DNA of 58,888 bases from NCBI GenBank assembly GCA_026196955.1, contig JAPHTO010000076.1, positions 1 through 58,888 of the forward strand. Direction: 5' to 3'. This document shows, piece by piece, positions 24,378 through 34,128 of the stretch; position 1 is the first letter of the stretch, and each line of letters starts with the position of its first letter. The position numbers were made by a program, and so were the translations under genes. The notes beneath the pieces were generated by a model. It had not been told where the DNA came from and searched no databases. It saw only the letters and a program-made list of their open reading frames with translations. The DNA is from Colwellia sp. (GTDB lineage: Bacteria; Pseudomonadota; Gammaproteobacteria; Enterobacterales; Alteromonadaceae).

Positions 24378-26462
24378 TTAAAAATGCTCAGTTACAACGC
24401 GCGGTGTAACAAAAATAAGCAGTTCTTTTTTCTCGTTAAACTGATTGGTATTTCTAAATAACCAACCAAAATAAGGCACATCACCTAACACTGGCACCTT
24501 AGAAACGGTACTAATAATTGATTGCTGATATATACCACCCAAGACAATAGTTTCACCATTATTCACTAACACTTGTGTACCAATACGTTGCGTATCAATA
24601 GCTGGTGCCTGACCGCTTTGCACGTCAGAGATAGTATCTTGAGTCACAACTAAGTCTAAAATAATTTTATTATCCGGGGTGATATGAGGGGTAACCGTTA
24701 AGCTTAATACCGCTTTTTTAAATTGAGTAGCTGTTGCACCACTAGACGCCGCCTCCTGATAAGGTATCTCAACACCTTGCTCTATATAAGCTTCTTTTTG
24801 GTTTGCTGTGGTAATGCGTGGGCTGGCAATAATTTCACCCTTATTTTCTTTTTCCATCGCACTTAGCTCTAGATCGAGAATAGTACCATCAGCCAAACGC
24901 GCCACTTGGAATGCCAAAGCACCTGCCGGACTGGCTACTGGTAAATTAACATTTAACCTATCTGACAGGGCAGGAACAACACCTGACGCTGCGGCATCTG
25001 CTCCAGCTAAAGAGCCTGAAGTTGCATAATCGCCATCGGTATCAGTAACCCCCCAACGAATCCCTAACTCTTCATTAATATTATCTTTTACCGTCACCAT
25101 ACGCGCTTCAATGATAACCTGACGTACAGGAATATCTAAAATATTAACCATGCGTTTGATGTCTTCAATACTTTTGGCTGTATCACGAATTAATAGGGTA
25201 TTAGTACGTTCATCGACAGAGACACTGCCGCGAGCAGAAAGAATACTGGTATCTTCGTTTTTAATTAGCTCTGCAAACTCACCTGCTTTTGCATAATTAA
25301 TTTGCACATATTCAGAATACAAGGGAGCAAGCTCTTCTACTTGCTGCTGGGCTTGTAAATTTTTAGCCTCGCGCGCGGCCAATTCATCACTCGGCGCAAC
25401 CATTAGAATATTGCCCTGCATACGTTTATCAAGACCTTTAACTTTAAGGATAATGTCTAAAGCTTGATCCCATGGCACACCGTCTAATCGCAAAGTAATA
25501 TTACCGGTAACAGTATCACTGGTGATTAAATTAAATTCATTATAATCAGCGATAATTTGTAAAACGGTTCTAACAGGAATATCTTGGAAATTTAGAGAAA
25601 TTGTCCGTCCAGTGAAATCGTCACTCTCACCTAAATAACCGGGCGCTTCCTTTTCTTTTTCTTTGACGGTCAACACAAACAGATTATCATTTTGTTTATG
25701 AGAAAAATCAAAATGTGAATTTACATCGATGACTAAGCGAGCATTTCGACCATCTTTAAACGTTTCAATACCTGTGACTATAGTGCCGAAATCGGTCACA
25801 TCTAATTTATAAAGTAAGTCTTCAATGATCTCAGTGTTATGAAACTCAACATTAATTTTGCCTAACTTATCATTCACATCAACAGCAACCATGCTGTCTT
25901 CTAAATACACTAAAACTTCAGCAGCGTTGTTTTCCCCTAAACGAAAATCTAAAGATTTAACATGGTTAATAAATTGTTCACCTGCAGGACTTAATGATTC
26001 AACAATTTCTGCCGACTGACCGTAATTAAAGGTGATAGAAAATTGCTTACCATTTAACGCCACATCAAACACAGAAAGTTTTTCTAAGTTAATTAAAGCA
26101 ACGACCTTGCCTGAGCTGTTATCAAGCACTACATTAGTGATGCCAGCATGGTTAACTTGTGTTTCTCTAATATTGTCATTGTATGAATCTGCAGCAAAGT
26201 TAACTTCGACATAAGCAGGGTTCATGGAAGTTTGCACAGCAGGTAGAGCCGATATTTCACTTGAAAACTCAAAAATCAATTCAATTTGATCATTTTGGAT
26301 TGTGTTATAAGAAATCCCTAACAACTTGCTGTTTTCTGCCTGTTGAGCATTCACTTTAAACGTAGCAGCCAGAGCGAATAATGTTATACCAAACAACCAA
26401 AGTAATTGACTATTGGTAACCCCAGTAAAGATTTTATAATTTTTCATTTTATTAAATAGCAT
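24378..26462 (-). CDS. pilQ: Type IV pilus outer-membrane secretin PilQ
   Basis: A 694-residue secretin. The ATG at 26462 has AAGGA 7 bases upstream and is preferred over an in-frame start inside pilP. After a signal-anchor and cleavage region (ALAATFKVNAQQ) come AMIN domains that bind peptidoglycan, then the STN segment (ISLNFQDIPVRTVLQIIADYNEFNL), a NolW repeat (VQINYAKAGEFAELI) and the secretin core with the VPVLGDVPYFGWLFRN signature near the end. It forms the multimeric channel through which the pilus fibre leaves. Last gene of pilMNOPQ. Confidence 0.96.
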   Translation of the reverse strand: MLFNKMKNYKIFTGVTNSQLLWLFGITLFALAATFKVNAQQAENSKLLGISYNTIQNDQIELIFEFSSEISALPAVQTSMNPAYVEVNFAADSYNDNIRETQVNHAGITNVVLDNSSGKVVALINLEKLSVFDVALNGKQFSITFNYGQSAEIVESLSPAGEQFINHVKSLDFRLGENNAAEVLVYLEDSMVAVDVNDKLGKINVEFHNTEIIEDLLYKLDVTDFGTIVTGIETFKDGRNARLVIDVNSHFDFSHKQNDNLFVLTVKEKEKEAPGYLGESDDFTGRTISLNFQDIPVRTVLQIIADYNEFNLITSDTVTGNITLRLDGVPWDQALDIILKVKGLDKRMQGNILMVAPSDELAAREAKNLQAQQQVEELAPLYSEYVQINYAKAGEFAELIKNEDTSILSARGSVSVDERTNTLLIRDTAKSIEDIKRMVNILDIPVRQVIIEARMVTVKDNINEELGIRWGVTDTDGDYATSGSLAGADAAASGVVPALSDRLNVNLPVASPAGALAFQVARLADGTILDLELSAMEKENKGEIIASPRITTANQKEAYIEQGVEIPYQEAASSGATATQFKKAVLSLTVTPHITPDNKIILDLVVTQDTISDVQSGQAPAIDTQRIGTQVLVNNGETIVLGGIYQQSIISTVSKVPVLGDVPYFGWLFRNTNQFNEKKELLIFVTPRVVTEHF

Positions 26463-26473
26463 TATTATTTCCT

Positions 26474-26998
26474 TTACCCTTGTGACTCTGTTTGAGCAAT
26501 TCTCATTATGGTTTCTCGCTCCACCCAACAACCTGCACCATCAGGTGTTAATTCTATAACTTTCACGCTTTTGGCACTCACTTCTGAAATACGACCATTA
26601 AATAAGCCAAGATAACTTCCCTTTGAAACTCTATGTAACGTTAAATCTGATGCTTCCACTAAGGCCCATAAAACACCATCATCTCCCATCGTCCCTCGCA
26701 TAGTTAAATCTCCCATAGCGAATTTCTCTAATGGTTGTTTACGGCGACGAGGATCCGGGCTTAAACAGCCTGACATTTGCTGTATTTTTTGTTGAATAAC
26801 TTCAGGTTTTGGCAGTACAAATGGGCTGCGTAGCTCATGAGCTGAATAATCAAAATGATTAAAGGGATGAACTTCTGGCATAGGATCTATTTGGCTTGTT
26901 GTGCTCGCCTTCACTTGCTCCATATGAGCGGTTAAGTCGCTCGTATCATCAAAACAACCACTGATAAAAACTAAAATAAATAAAACTAATATTCTCAT
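26474..26998 (-). CDS. pilP: Type IV pilus assembly lipoprotein PilP
   Basis: A 174-residue lipoprotein. The signal peptide MRILVLFILVFISGC gives a lipobox at ISGC (Cys15). The C-terminal beta-rich domain has FAMGDLTMRGTMGDDGVLWALVEASD, typical of PilP, with GDYLG-like GSYLGLFNGRISEV after it. PilP is the inner-membrane-tethered link between the PilNO complex and the PilQ secretin. The gene overlaps pilO by 4 bases, and pilQ starts 11 bases after its stop. Confidence 0.94.
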   Translation of the reverse strand: MRILVLFILVFISGCFDDTSDLTAHMEQVKASTTSQIDPMPEVHPFNHFDYSAHELRSPFVLPKPEVIQQKIQQMSGCLSPDPRRRKQPLEKFAMGDLTMRGTMGDDGVLWALVEASDLTLHRVSKGSYLGLFNGRISEVSAKSVKVIELTPDGAGCWVERETIMRIAQTESQG

Positions 26999-27591
26999 TT
27001 TATTTCAGCTCCTTGATAACGATAAGTTTTTGCCTCAAGCTTTAAATTGAGTACTTCAGCACCAACCTCAGTTATATTGATAGTGAAATCATGCAAAGTT
27101 ACTATGCGAGGCAAACCTGCAATTTTACTAACAAAATTACCAAACGAGTGGTAAGAGCCATTCACTTCAATATCGATGGGTAACTCAATATATATTTCTT
27201 TACTAATTTCTGGCTGCCATTCTAGTTTGACAAATTCAAGGCTACTGGTAGTGCCAATAAACGTAATGTCATCAAGCAAACCAGGCGTTTCATGGCTATT
27301 TGGCAAGCTTCTCAGCTGATTGGCAAAAATATCTTCTGCTTCAATCATTTGAGCTCTAAATAATTCCAAATTAGCTGCAACATGATACTTGCTCCTATAG
27401 GAATCTTTTAAGGTTATCTCTTCTGCTTTAACGCGGTCAAGTTGCTCAATTTTCCCACTGACCAAACCAACATAACCTAATCCAATAACTACAATTGCCA
27501 AAAATATCGTTAACACCAACTTAGCTGCAGGCGGCCACTGGCCAATATTATCTAACTCAAGGTTTTCAAACTGTGAAGCATCAAATTTCAT
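26995..27591 (-). CDS. pilO: Type IV pilus inner-membrane protein PilO
   Basis: A 198-residue protein with one transmembrane helix near the N-terminus (LVLTIFLAIVVIGLGYVGLV, residues 25-44), a coiled-coil region (IEQLDRVKAEEITLKDSYRSKY) and a ferredoxin-like C-terminal domain containing NSHETPGLLDDI and VNGSYHSFGNFVSKIAGLPRIV, both PilO hallmarks. It pairs with PilN to form the periplasmic alignment complex. Overlaps of 4 bases with pilN and with pilP indicate coupled translation. Confidence 0.95.
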   Translation of the reverse strand: MKFDASQFENLELDNIGQWPPAAKLVLTIFLAIVVIGLGYVGLVSGKIEQLDRVKAEEITLKDSYRSKYHVAANLELFRAQMIEAEDIFANQLRSLPNSHETPGLLDDITFIGTTSSLEFVKLEWQPEISKEIYIELPIDIEVNGSYHSFGNFVSKIAGLPRIVTLHDFTINITEVGAEVLNLKLEAKTYRYQGAEIK

Positions 27592-28181
27592 TTATTTGCT
27601 CCTTTAGGTGCATTAGCAAGCCCAGCATCTGGATCACTCACTAGGCCTCTAATAGTAACTTTCATTTTAAAGTTACTTAGTAATTTAGGTGAGCCATCAT
27701 CAGAGGTAATAGACTCTGGTGTCGCATCAGTAAACAAATCTGATAGCTCAATAGCGCGTATCATATTAGCCAAGTGGTTATTAGATTCACTTTTACCGCT
27801 AATATCGATGGTATTACCTTGCTTATCAATCTGGGTAATATAAATACCATTAGGAATAATTTTTGCGATTTCATCTAACACCTGTGTACCAACATTACGA
27901 CTACGTTGCAGTTGTTCAACAACATCAATCCTTTTTTGTAAGGCTGCTTTTTTGTCATTAAGTGTTTTGATCTCGGCAATTTGAATATCAAGTTTTTGAA
28001 TTTCATTCTTTAAAAACTGATTACGTGCAGTTTGACCGTCAACCCGAGCTTGAAAATATAAATTAACAGAGAAAACAATAGCGAAAGCACACAAGCCAGC
28101 TGCGGCTAATAAAGTATAAAATTCTTTTTGCTTGGCCTTGAGTGCTTCTTCGCGCCAAGGGAGCAGGTTTATATATGCCAT
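27588..28181 (-). CDS. pilN: Type IV pilus inner-membrane protein PilN
   Basis: A 197-residue protein starting MAYINLLPWREEALKAKQKEF; the INLLPWR segment is the conserved cytoplasmic tail that docks to PilM. One transmembrane helix follows (LLAAAGLCAFAIVFSVNLYF), then a coiled coil and a ferredoxin-like periplasmic domain. It overlaps pilM by 13 bases and pilO by 4. Confidence 0.96.
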   Translation of the reverse strand: MAYINLLPWREEALKAKQKEFYTLLAAAGLCAFAIVFSVNLYFQARVDGQTARNQFLKNEIQKLDIQIAEIKTLNDKKAALQKRIDVVEQLQRSRNVGTQVLDEIAKIIPNGIYITQIDKQGNTIDISGKSESNNHLANMIRAIELSDLFTDATPESITSDDGSPKLLSNFKMKVTIRGLVSDPDAGLANAPKGANK

Positions 28182-29248
28182 GGCGTGAAACTCCTTAAAG
28201 CTAAGCCCGTTGCAACCATAAGCTGTGGTGCAACTTTAGCTAATTTATCTTCATCTATGGTATTTGCTATTTCCATATCATTAAATGGATTAGCAATAAT
28301 GGTATGTATACCAAGCTCATCAGTAAGTAGTTTTTCGACCCCTTCAATTGATGCGGAGCCACCTGAAATCACTAAGTAATCAACCTTATCAACACCGCTC
28401 GATGTTAAAAACATTTGAATAGCTCGGCGAATTTGCTGCATTAAAATGGTGTGGAAAGGGGCTAGTACTTCAAAAGTATAATTAGGAGGCAAATCATTAG
28501 TGATCTTTGCAACCTCTGCATCTTCAAAGGACTTATTATAGTAAGAAACAATGGAACGAGTATATTGTTCCCCACCAAACATTTGATCTCGACTATAAAC
28601 ATGCTTACCTGCTTTCGTCGCTGAAAATAATGTCATGGTGGCGCCAATATCAACTATAGCGACCATTTTATCAGCAGCATCATCAGGCAGTTGTGACAAG
28701 CATAAATCATGTGAGCGACTGACAGCATAGGATTCAACATCAATAACTTTCGTATTAAAGTCACCCGACTCTAATGCAGCAACACGTGCCTCAATAGATT
28801 CAGTACGCGCTGCACTCAATAAAACATTGACCTTGCTCGGATCAGATTCATTAACATCAAGGGTTTCAAAATCAAGACTAACTTCATCCAGTGGGTATGG
28901 AATTAAACTATCAGCTTCAATTTCTATTTGACTGGCGAGCTCATCTTCACTCAAAGCTACGTCCATATAGATTATTTTGGTAATTACTGTTTGCCCAGAT
29001 ACTGCCGCTGCTGCATCTTTTGCTTTCATGGAAATATTTTGTCGAATCTTAGCAATGACATTGCCAACGGCTTCTATATCCTGAATTTCACGGTCAATAA
29101 CAGCACCACGAGTCATTGATTCTATAGCATAGTCTTCTAAAATATAGCCATCATTACCTTGGCTGAGTAAAACCGCTTTAACAGCGTGGGAACCAATATC
29201 AATCCCTACCATCATAGTGGTTTTCTTTTTCCATAGATTATCTAGCAT
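28169..29248 (-). CDS. pilM: Type IV pilus actin-like ATPase PilM
   Basis: A 359-residue cytoplasmic protein of the FtsA/actin fold. The phosphate-1 motif is MVGIDIGSHAVKAVLL (residues 13-28), ADSLIPYPLDEVSLDFETL matches the conserved PilM middle, and MVAIVDIGATMTLFSA is the second phosphate loop, followed by FGGEQYTR and LVISGGSASIEG. It binds the PilN N-terminus and organises the inner-membrane platform. It is the first gene of pilMNOPQ and diverges from mrcA across a 128-base region. Confidence 0.96.
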   Translation of the reverse strand: MLDNLWKKKTTMMVGIDIGSHAVKAVLLSQGNDGYILEDYAIESMTRGAVIDREIQDIEAVGNVIAKIRQNISMKAKDAAAAVSGQTVITKIIYMDVALSEDELASQIEIEADSLIPYPLDEVSLDFETLDVNESDPSKVNVLLSAARTESIEARVAALESGDFNTKVIDVESYAVSRSHDLCLSQLPDDAADKMVAIVDIGATMTLFSATKAGKHVYSRDQMFGGEQYTRSIVSYYNKSFEDAEVAKITNDLPPNYTFEVLAPFHTILMQQIRRAIQMFLTSSGVDKVDYLVISGGSASIEGVEKLLTDELGIHTIIANPFNDMEIANTIDEDKLAKVAPQLMVATGLALRSFTPWHI

Positions 29249-29376
29249 AACAGCCCACTAAATTATATTGTTGTAATTATTTTAGACATGTTTTTCACAT
29301 AAATACATTTATTACATGGTTTTACAAGATATACTAGTATTATCTGAGAAAATTATCCATAAATAGAGTTATTGTT

Positions 29377-31929
29377 GTGTTTACAGTCAAAAAATTTTTC
29401 AAATTCGCCCTAATAGTGCTATCCCTAATCTTTTTTGGCATATTTGCATTATATCTAAATTTGCGTAATGAGCTGCCAAACATAGCGTCTTTGCAAGATG
29501 TAAAATGGCAAACTCCGATGCAAATTTACAGTAAAGATGGGCAATTAATTTCTCAGTTTGGTGAAAAAAAACGCCTACCACTCACTTTTGATGAAATTCC
29601 TCAACAATTAATTGAAGCACTTTTAGCTACTGAAGATGATCGTTTTTATTTTCATTTCGGTGTTGACCCTATAGGCATGGCACGTGCTGTTTTTGGACAA
29701 ATACTAGGACAAAATAAAGGTGGTGCAAGTACAATCACCATGCAAGTTGCCCGAAATTTCTTTTTAACACGCGAACAAACCTATATTAGAAAGATCAGAG
29801 AAATATTTTTATCTTTTCATATTGAAAGCTTATTAACTAAAGATGAAATCTTAGCCCTCTACATTAATAAAATTCCTTTAGGGCATAGGGCTTTTGGTTT
29901 TGGCGCAGCAGCACAAGTTTACTATGGTAAGGAAATCAGTGAGCTTAATTTAGCGCAAATAGCCGTTCTTGCTGGTCTGCCAAAGGCTCCTTCAACTTAT
30001 AATCCTATAAGCAGACCGGAGCGAGCCAAGCTCCGTCGCACCACAGTATTACAGCGTATGTTAGTGAGCGGCTATATTACCGAGCAAGAATACCAAGCAG
30101 CAAAAAATGCACCTATTACCGGGAAACGTCATGGTGCAAAAATTGAGCTTGATGCTCCCTATGTAGCTGAAATGGCTCATCAAGAGATGATAGATATGTA
30201 CGGTAAAGAAATTGCCTACACTGGCGGTTTTAAAGTTTTTACCACGGTGACTAGCAAGTTACAAAATGCTGCCCATAATGCCGTAACAAATAATTTACTT
30301 CGCTATGATCAACGTCACGGATACCGTGGTGCAGAATTGAACTTACGCCCTGAACAAAACAGCGATTTAGCTGTTGATGAAAGTGACTTAGCTAATGAAA
30401 TACTGCCTTTAACAGCAACTGAAATTGCTCATGCACTTGCCAGTGTTAATTATTACCAAATGCTTGAGCCCGCCGTTGTCACACAAGTTAACGAACGCTC
30501 TGTTAACATCACGCTTCGTGAAAACATACCTGCGGAAATTCCTTGGGCAGGCTTAGCTTGGGCACGTGCCTATATTAATGATAGAAAGCAAGGCCCAGCA
30601 CCTAAATTAGCCACAGAAATCTTAAAAATTGGCGATGTTATTTTAGTTAGCCAAGAAGAAAACGGAGACTACCGACTCAGCCAATTACCGTTAGCTAGTG
30701 CCGCTATGGTTTCGATTTCTCCTGATGACGGTGCCATAAAAGCCGCTATTGGCGGCTTTAGCTTTAAGCAAAGTCAGTTTAACCGTGTTACGCAAGCAAA
30801 GCGTCAAGTCGGCTCAAACATTAAGCCATTTATTTATTCTGCAGCGTTAGAGCATGGCTATACTCTCGCCTCATTAGTTAATGATGCGCCAATAAACCAA
30901 TGGGATAGAAGCTCAGGGCAAGTTTGGCGTCCAAAAAATTCTCCACCAACCTATGTTGGCCCCATAAGAGTTCGCTTAGCCTTAGCGCAGTCAAAAAATG
31001 TGATTGCTGTTAGATTATTAAAAAGTATAGGCCTTGATGCTGCCGTTGATTATCTATCAAATTTTGGCTTTGCGCCTGATGAACTGCCGCATAATGAATC
31101 ATTAGCTTTAGGATCCGCCTCCCTAACCCCTTTAGAAGTTGTTACTGGTTTTGCTACCTTTGCCAACGGTGGCTTTTTAGTAGAGCCTTACCTAATAGAG
31201 CGAATTGAAAACATGGAAGGCGAAGTAATTTACCAAGCGAATCCAAGTTTAGCCTGCGATCCCTGCATGACACTTGATGAGCATTTAACACTAAATGATA
31301 ACGAAGAAAATGACGATATTACTCAAGCATCTGAGTCAATAATAACTTCTGCACCTAGAGTAATCTCTGAGCAAAATGCCTTTTTAATAACTCAAGCGCT
31401 AAATAGTGCGATATGGGGAGCTGACTGGTCAACTGAAAATGGTTGGCAAGGTACTGGTTGGCGTGCAAGGGCATTAAAGCGCAGAGATATTGTCGGCAAA
31501 ACAGGGACTACCAATGAAGCAAAAGATGCTTGGTTTTCTGGATTTTCTCGCCGCTTAGTCACAACATCGTGGATAGGCTTTGATGATCCTAGCCGTAATC
31601 TAGGACAAACTGTTTACAATAACAATCTAGGTAAAAATCAAATAACGGGTAAAGAGTTTGGCGCTAAATCAGCACAACCTGCTTGGATAGATTTTATGAA
31701 AGTTGCATTAACAGACATAGCTGTCGAGCCTTTTGAGCCGCCTACTGACATAGTAACAGTGCGCATAGATAAAGCCACTGGCAAGTTAAGCTCTAAAACC
31801 AATAAAACAAGTTTGTTTGAATATTTTCAGGTCGGGAGTGCACCTACAGAGTACATAAGCCAAGATAATAGTATTGATATATTTCAAAGTGATAGTGATA
31901 CTAAAAACGAAGAAGACGAACTATTTTAA
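29377..31929 (+). CDS. mrcA: Penicillin-binding protein 1A, bifunctional
   Basis: An 850-residue bifunctional peptidoglycan synthase. The start is GTG at 29377. A single N-terminal membrane helix (FALIVLSLIFFGIFALYL) is followed by the glycosyltransferase domain with catalytic Glu86 in ATEDDRFYFHFG and GGASTITMQVARN, then the OB-like insert of PBP1A and the transpeptidase domain with Ser480-Asn-Ile-Lys483, Ser539-Lys-Asn541 and Lys708-Thr-Gly710. Length equals E. coli PBP1A (850). The divergent arrangement with pilM is conserved. An inverted repeat around ACTAGT at 29327-29345 lies in the shared upstream region. Confidence 0.96.
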   Translation: MFTVKKFFKFALIVLSLIFFGIFALYLNLRNELPNIASLQDVKWQTPMQIYSKDGQLISQFGEKKRLPLTFDEIPQQLIEALLATEDDRFYFHFGVDPIGMARAVFGQILGQNKGGASTITMQVARNFFLTREQTYIRKIREIFLSFHIESLLTKDEILALYINKIPLGHRAFGFGAAAQVYYGKEISELNLAQIAVLAGLPKAPSTYNPISRPERAKLRRTTVLQRMLVSGYITEQEYQAAKNAPITGKRHGAKIELDAPYVAEMAHQEMIDMYGKEIAYTGGFKVFTTVTSKLQNAAHNAVTNNLLRYDQRHGYRGAELNLRPEQNSDLAVDESDLANEILPLTATEIAHALASVNYYQMLEPAVVTQVNERSVNITLRENIPAEIPWAGLAWARAYINDRKQGPAPKLATEILKIGDVILVSQEENGDYRLSQLPLASAAMVSISPDDGAIKAAIGGFSFKQSQFNRVTQAKRQVGSNIKPFIYSAALEHGYTLASLVNDAPINQWDRSSGQVWRPKNSPPTYVGPIRVRLALAQSKNVIAVRLLKSIGLDAAVDYLSNFGFAPDELPHNESLALGSASLTPLEVVTGFATFANGGFLVEPYLIERIENMEGEVIYQANPSLACDPCMTLDEHLTLNDNEENDDITQASESIITSAPRVISEQNAFLITQALNSAIWGADWSTENGWQGTGWRARALKRRDIVGKTGTTNEAKDAWFSGFSRRLVTTSWIGFDDPSRNLGQTVYNNNLGKNQITGKEFGAKSAQPAWIDFMKVALTDIAVEPFEPPTDIVTVRIDKATGKLSSKTNKTSLFEYFQVGSAPTEYISQDNSIDIFQSDSDTKNEEDELF

Positions 31930-31971
31930 AGGCATACACCGTAAAAAGCCTAAACTAAATCGCTCATATTT

Positions 31972-33432
31972 TTAGCGATTACAATGAATAAGCAAGGGCT
32001 TAAGTAGCATTAAGCCTTGTTTAATTTTTTCCTCACTTTGCCCTGCAAAGCCTAAGCGAATAAATCTATTTTCATTATTTTCTTGGTGCAAGTGAAATGC
32101 GTTTTCTGCCAGTAAAAATATCCCTTTGCTTTTAGCCAATTCGGCTATTTCCATTGCTTGCTGACCAACATCAATCCAAAGCGCCATCCCTCCCTTAGGG
32201 TTAGTGAATTTTATTTTTATTCCGTCATTAATAAAAGAGTTTAACACCGCCACCATACACTCTCTTCGCTTTTGATAACGACGCGTAGACTTTCGTAAAT
32301 GGCGTTCAAAACCTCCATCTTTCATCCAGCGAGAGATCGCATCTTGTTGTAATACATTGGCTTTATGGTTCATTAACGTGCGATAACTGACAATATGAGG
32401 CGCTAATTCTTTATCAACGGCAACTATGCCAAGTCGGATGCCAGGAAACATAATTTTTGAAAAGCTTGATAAGTAAATAACTAACCCAGAGGGATCATTG
32501 GCAGCCATCGGTGGTAAAGGCTGACTGTTATAATGGTATTCATGATCATAGTCATCCTCAATTATCGGTATATTATATTGTTGGGCTAATTGATAAATTT
32601 TTACGCGTTTTTCGGTCGATAAGGTAGTGGTCGTTGGATACTGATGTAAAGGCGTTAAATACAACAACTTAATGTTATGTTGCTGAATTAAATATTCAAA
32701 CTCATCTACATCAATACCTTGCTCAGTTTGGTTTATCCCCATAAGTTCAGCGCCTGCATTCCTTAATGCGGCCCAGGCAGGACGATAACCCAAATTTTCA
32801 ACGGCAACCTTATCTCCTGCTTTTATCAATACCTGAGATAGAATGTATAAAGCTTCTTGGCTGCCATTAACGACAATAATTTCTTTATCTTTTATTGATC
32901 TGACTCTACGCAAATAGGTACTGACTTGGTTAATAAATTCACTATAACCACTATTCTCGCCATAGTTTAGCTCTTTGATTGCCGGGCGATTTAACGCTTC
33001 ATTAATGAACCCTCTAAATTCATTAAAAGGAAAAAGCTCAATATCAGGATTACCGCCCGCAAAATTGAAGGCATAATCATTTGCAGGACGAGAGAATTCC
33101 TCTTGGTTAGACTTTATGACTCGCCAGTTATGCTTATTTGTATTGCCTTGCTGTTTAACTTTATTTTCCAAAGAGCAATATATTGGTAACACCTGAGCAA
33201 CCCAGTAACCTTGCCTTTGCTTGGTTTCAACCCAACCTTGCGCGATTAATTCGTTATAGGCCGCCATAATGGTATGGCGATTTACTGCTAACTGCTCTGC
33301 CAAAGAGCGCGCCGAGGGGAGCTGCTCAGCCGGAGTAACCGTGCCGCTTTCTATGGCTTTTCTGATTGCATTAGCGATCTTTAAATAAAGCTTTTCTTGG
33401 TGATCTTCGATAATGAGGTTTAACGTTTTCAT
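31972..33432 (-). CDS. MocR-type transcription factor (GntR helix-turn-helix fused to aminotransferase domain)
   Basis: A 486-residue regulator. The first true ATG is at 33432; the three codons before it are GTG, GTG and TTG. Residues ~10-80 are a winged helix of the GntR family (GTVTPAEQLPSARSLAEQLAVNRHTIMAAYNEL), and residues ~115-486 form a fold-type I PLP aminotransferase-like domain with the PLP lysine at 326 (YLSSFSKIMFPG). This is the GabR/PdxR architecture, where PLP or an amino-acid adduct controls DNA binding. The divergent region holds a TGGTATA/TATACCA pair. Its likely target is the GNAT-PaiB pair transcribed the other way. Confidence 0.92.
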   Translation of the reverse strand: MKTLNLIIEDHQEKLYLKIANAIRKAIESGTVTPAEQLPSARSLAEQLAVNRHTIMAAYNELIAQGWVETKQRQGYWVAQVLPIYCSLENKVKQQGNTNKHNWRVIKSNQEEFSRPANDYAFNFAGGNPDIELFPFNEFRGFINEALNRPAIKELNYGENSGYSEFINQVSTYLRRVRSIKDKEIIVVNGSQEALYILSQVLIKAGDKVAVENLGYRPAWAALRNAGAELMGINQTEQGIDVDEFEYLIQQHNIKLLYLTPLHQYPTTTTLSTEKRVKIYQLAQQYNIPIIEDDYDHEYHYNSQPLPPMAANDPSGLVIYLSSFSKIMFPGIRLGIVAVDKELAPHIVSYRTLMNHKANVLQQDAISRWMKDGGFERHLRKSTRRYQKRRECMVAVLNSFINDGIKIKFTNPKGGMALWIDVGQQAMEIAELAKSKGIFLLAENAFHLHQENNENRFIRLGFAGQSEEKIKQGLMLLKPLLIHCNR

Positions 33433-33441
33433 CAACACCAC

Positions 33442-33484
33442 TGGTATAGATTAAATTAGAAAACTGGTTGTTTTGTTTATACCA
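33442..33484. promoter_or_regulatory. Candidate MocR operator between divergent genes
   Basis: TGGTATA at 33442-33448 and its inverted copy TATACCA at 33478-33484 lie 29 bases apart, with a further CTGGTTG between them. ATACCA half-sites with long spacing are what I recall for the MocR member GabR. The site begins 10 bases upstream of the regulator start and 45 bases before the GNAT start, so it could control both. Confidence 0.55.
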
Positions 33485-33528
33485 CAAGTAGGCAAAATAT
33501 TGCTAATTCAATTTAATGAGGTTTGCCA

Positions 33529-34128
33529 ATGTTTAATCCTATGCCAACAACAATGAGTACCGACAAAGTCTTACTAAGCCCTTTAACCCTTGCCCATCTA
33601 AATGATTTTTATAGCGCGGGCTCCTACCCTGAAATTTGGCGATGGTCATTGCCTGATAAATGCACCTCTATTAAAGCAACCGAAGACTGGCTGATTTATT
33701 CCCAACACATGGCCGATAAAGGAGAGCATGTACCTTTTGCTATTTTCGACAAAGTCAGCGGAAAATTTGTTGGCAGTACCCGTTATTGTTCGATCAAAAG
33801 AGAAGATAAAAGCTTAGAAATTGGCTTTACTTTTATCACGCCAGAATTTCAACGCAGCTATATCAATACTCATGCAAAATATTGCTTATTAACACATGCT
33901 TTTGAAGAGCTTGGAGCTATTCGCGTCGAGCTAAAAGTGCATGAGGATAATAAAAAATCACGTGATGCCGTTACAAGGTTAGGTGCAAAACTTGAAGGAA
34001 TAATACGAAACCAACGTATTTTACCTGACGGTAGTTACCGAAATGCCGTCATTTTTTCCATAATAGACAGTGAATGGCCAGCAGTAAAACAACATTTACA
34101 AGAGAAAATGGTCTTTAGTTATGCCTAG
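33529..34128 (+). CDS. GNAT-family N-acetyltransferase (RimJ/RimL type)
   Basis: A 199-residue acetyltransferase. The ATG at 33529 has GAGG 7 bases upstream. The fold is the RimJ/RimL-like GNAT: FDKVSGKFVGSTRYCSIKREDKSLEIGFTFI, the acetyl-CoA segment FQRSYINTHAKYCLLTHAFEELGAIRVELKVH, and NKKSRDAVTRLGAKLEGIIRNQRILPDGSYRNAVIFS. The substrate is unknown. It overlaps the next gene (PaiB family) by 8 bases and diverges from a MocR regulator. The pairing recalls Bacillus paiAB, in which an acetyltransferase gene is coupled to paiB. Confidence 0.9.
   Translation: MFNPMPTTMSTDKVLLSPLTLAHLNDFYSAGSYPEIWRWSLPDKCTSIKATEDWLIYSQHMADKGEHVPFAIFDKVSGKFVGSTRYCSIKREDKSLEIGFTFITPEFQRSYINTHAKYCLLTHAFEELGAIRVELKVHEDNKKSRDAVTRLGAKLEGIIRNQRILPDGSYRNAVIFSIIDSEWPAVKQHLQEKMVFSYA

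Noticed and set aside
26463-26531. Longer PilQ starting inside pilP
   Set aside because: The upstream extension has no signal-like sequence and lies within pilP coding DNA; the ATG at 26462 has a good ribosome site.
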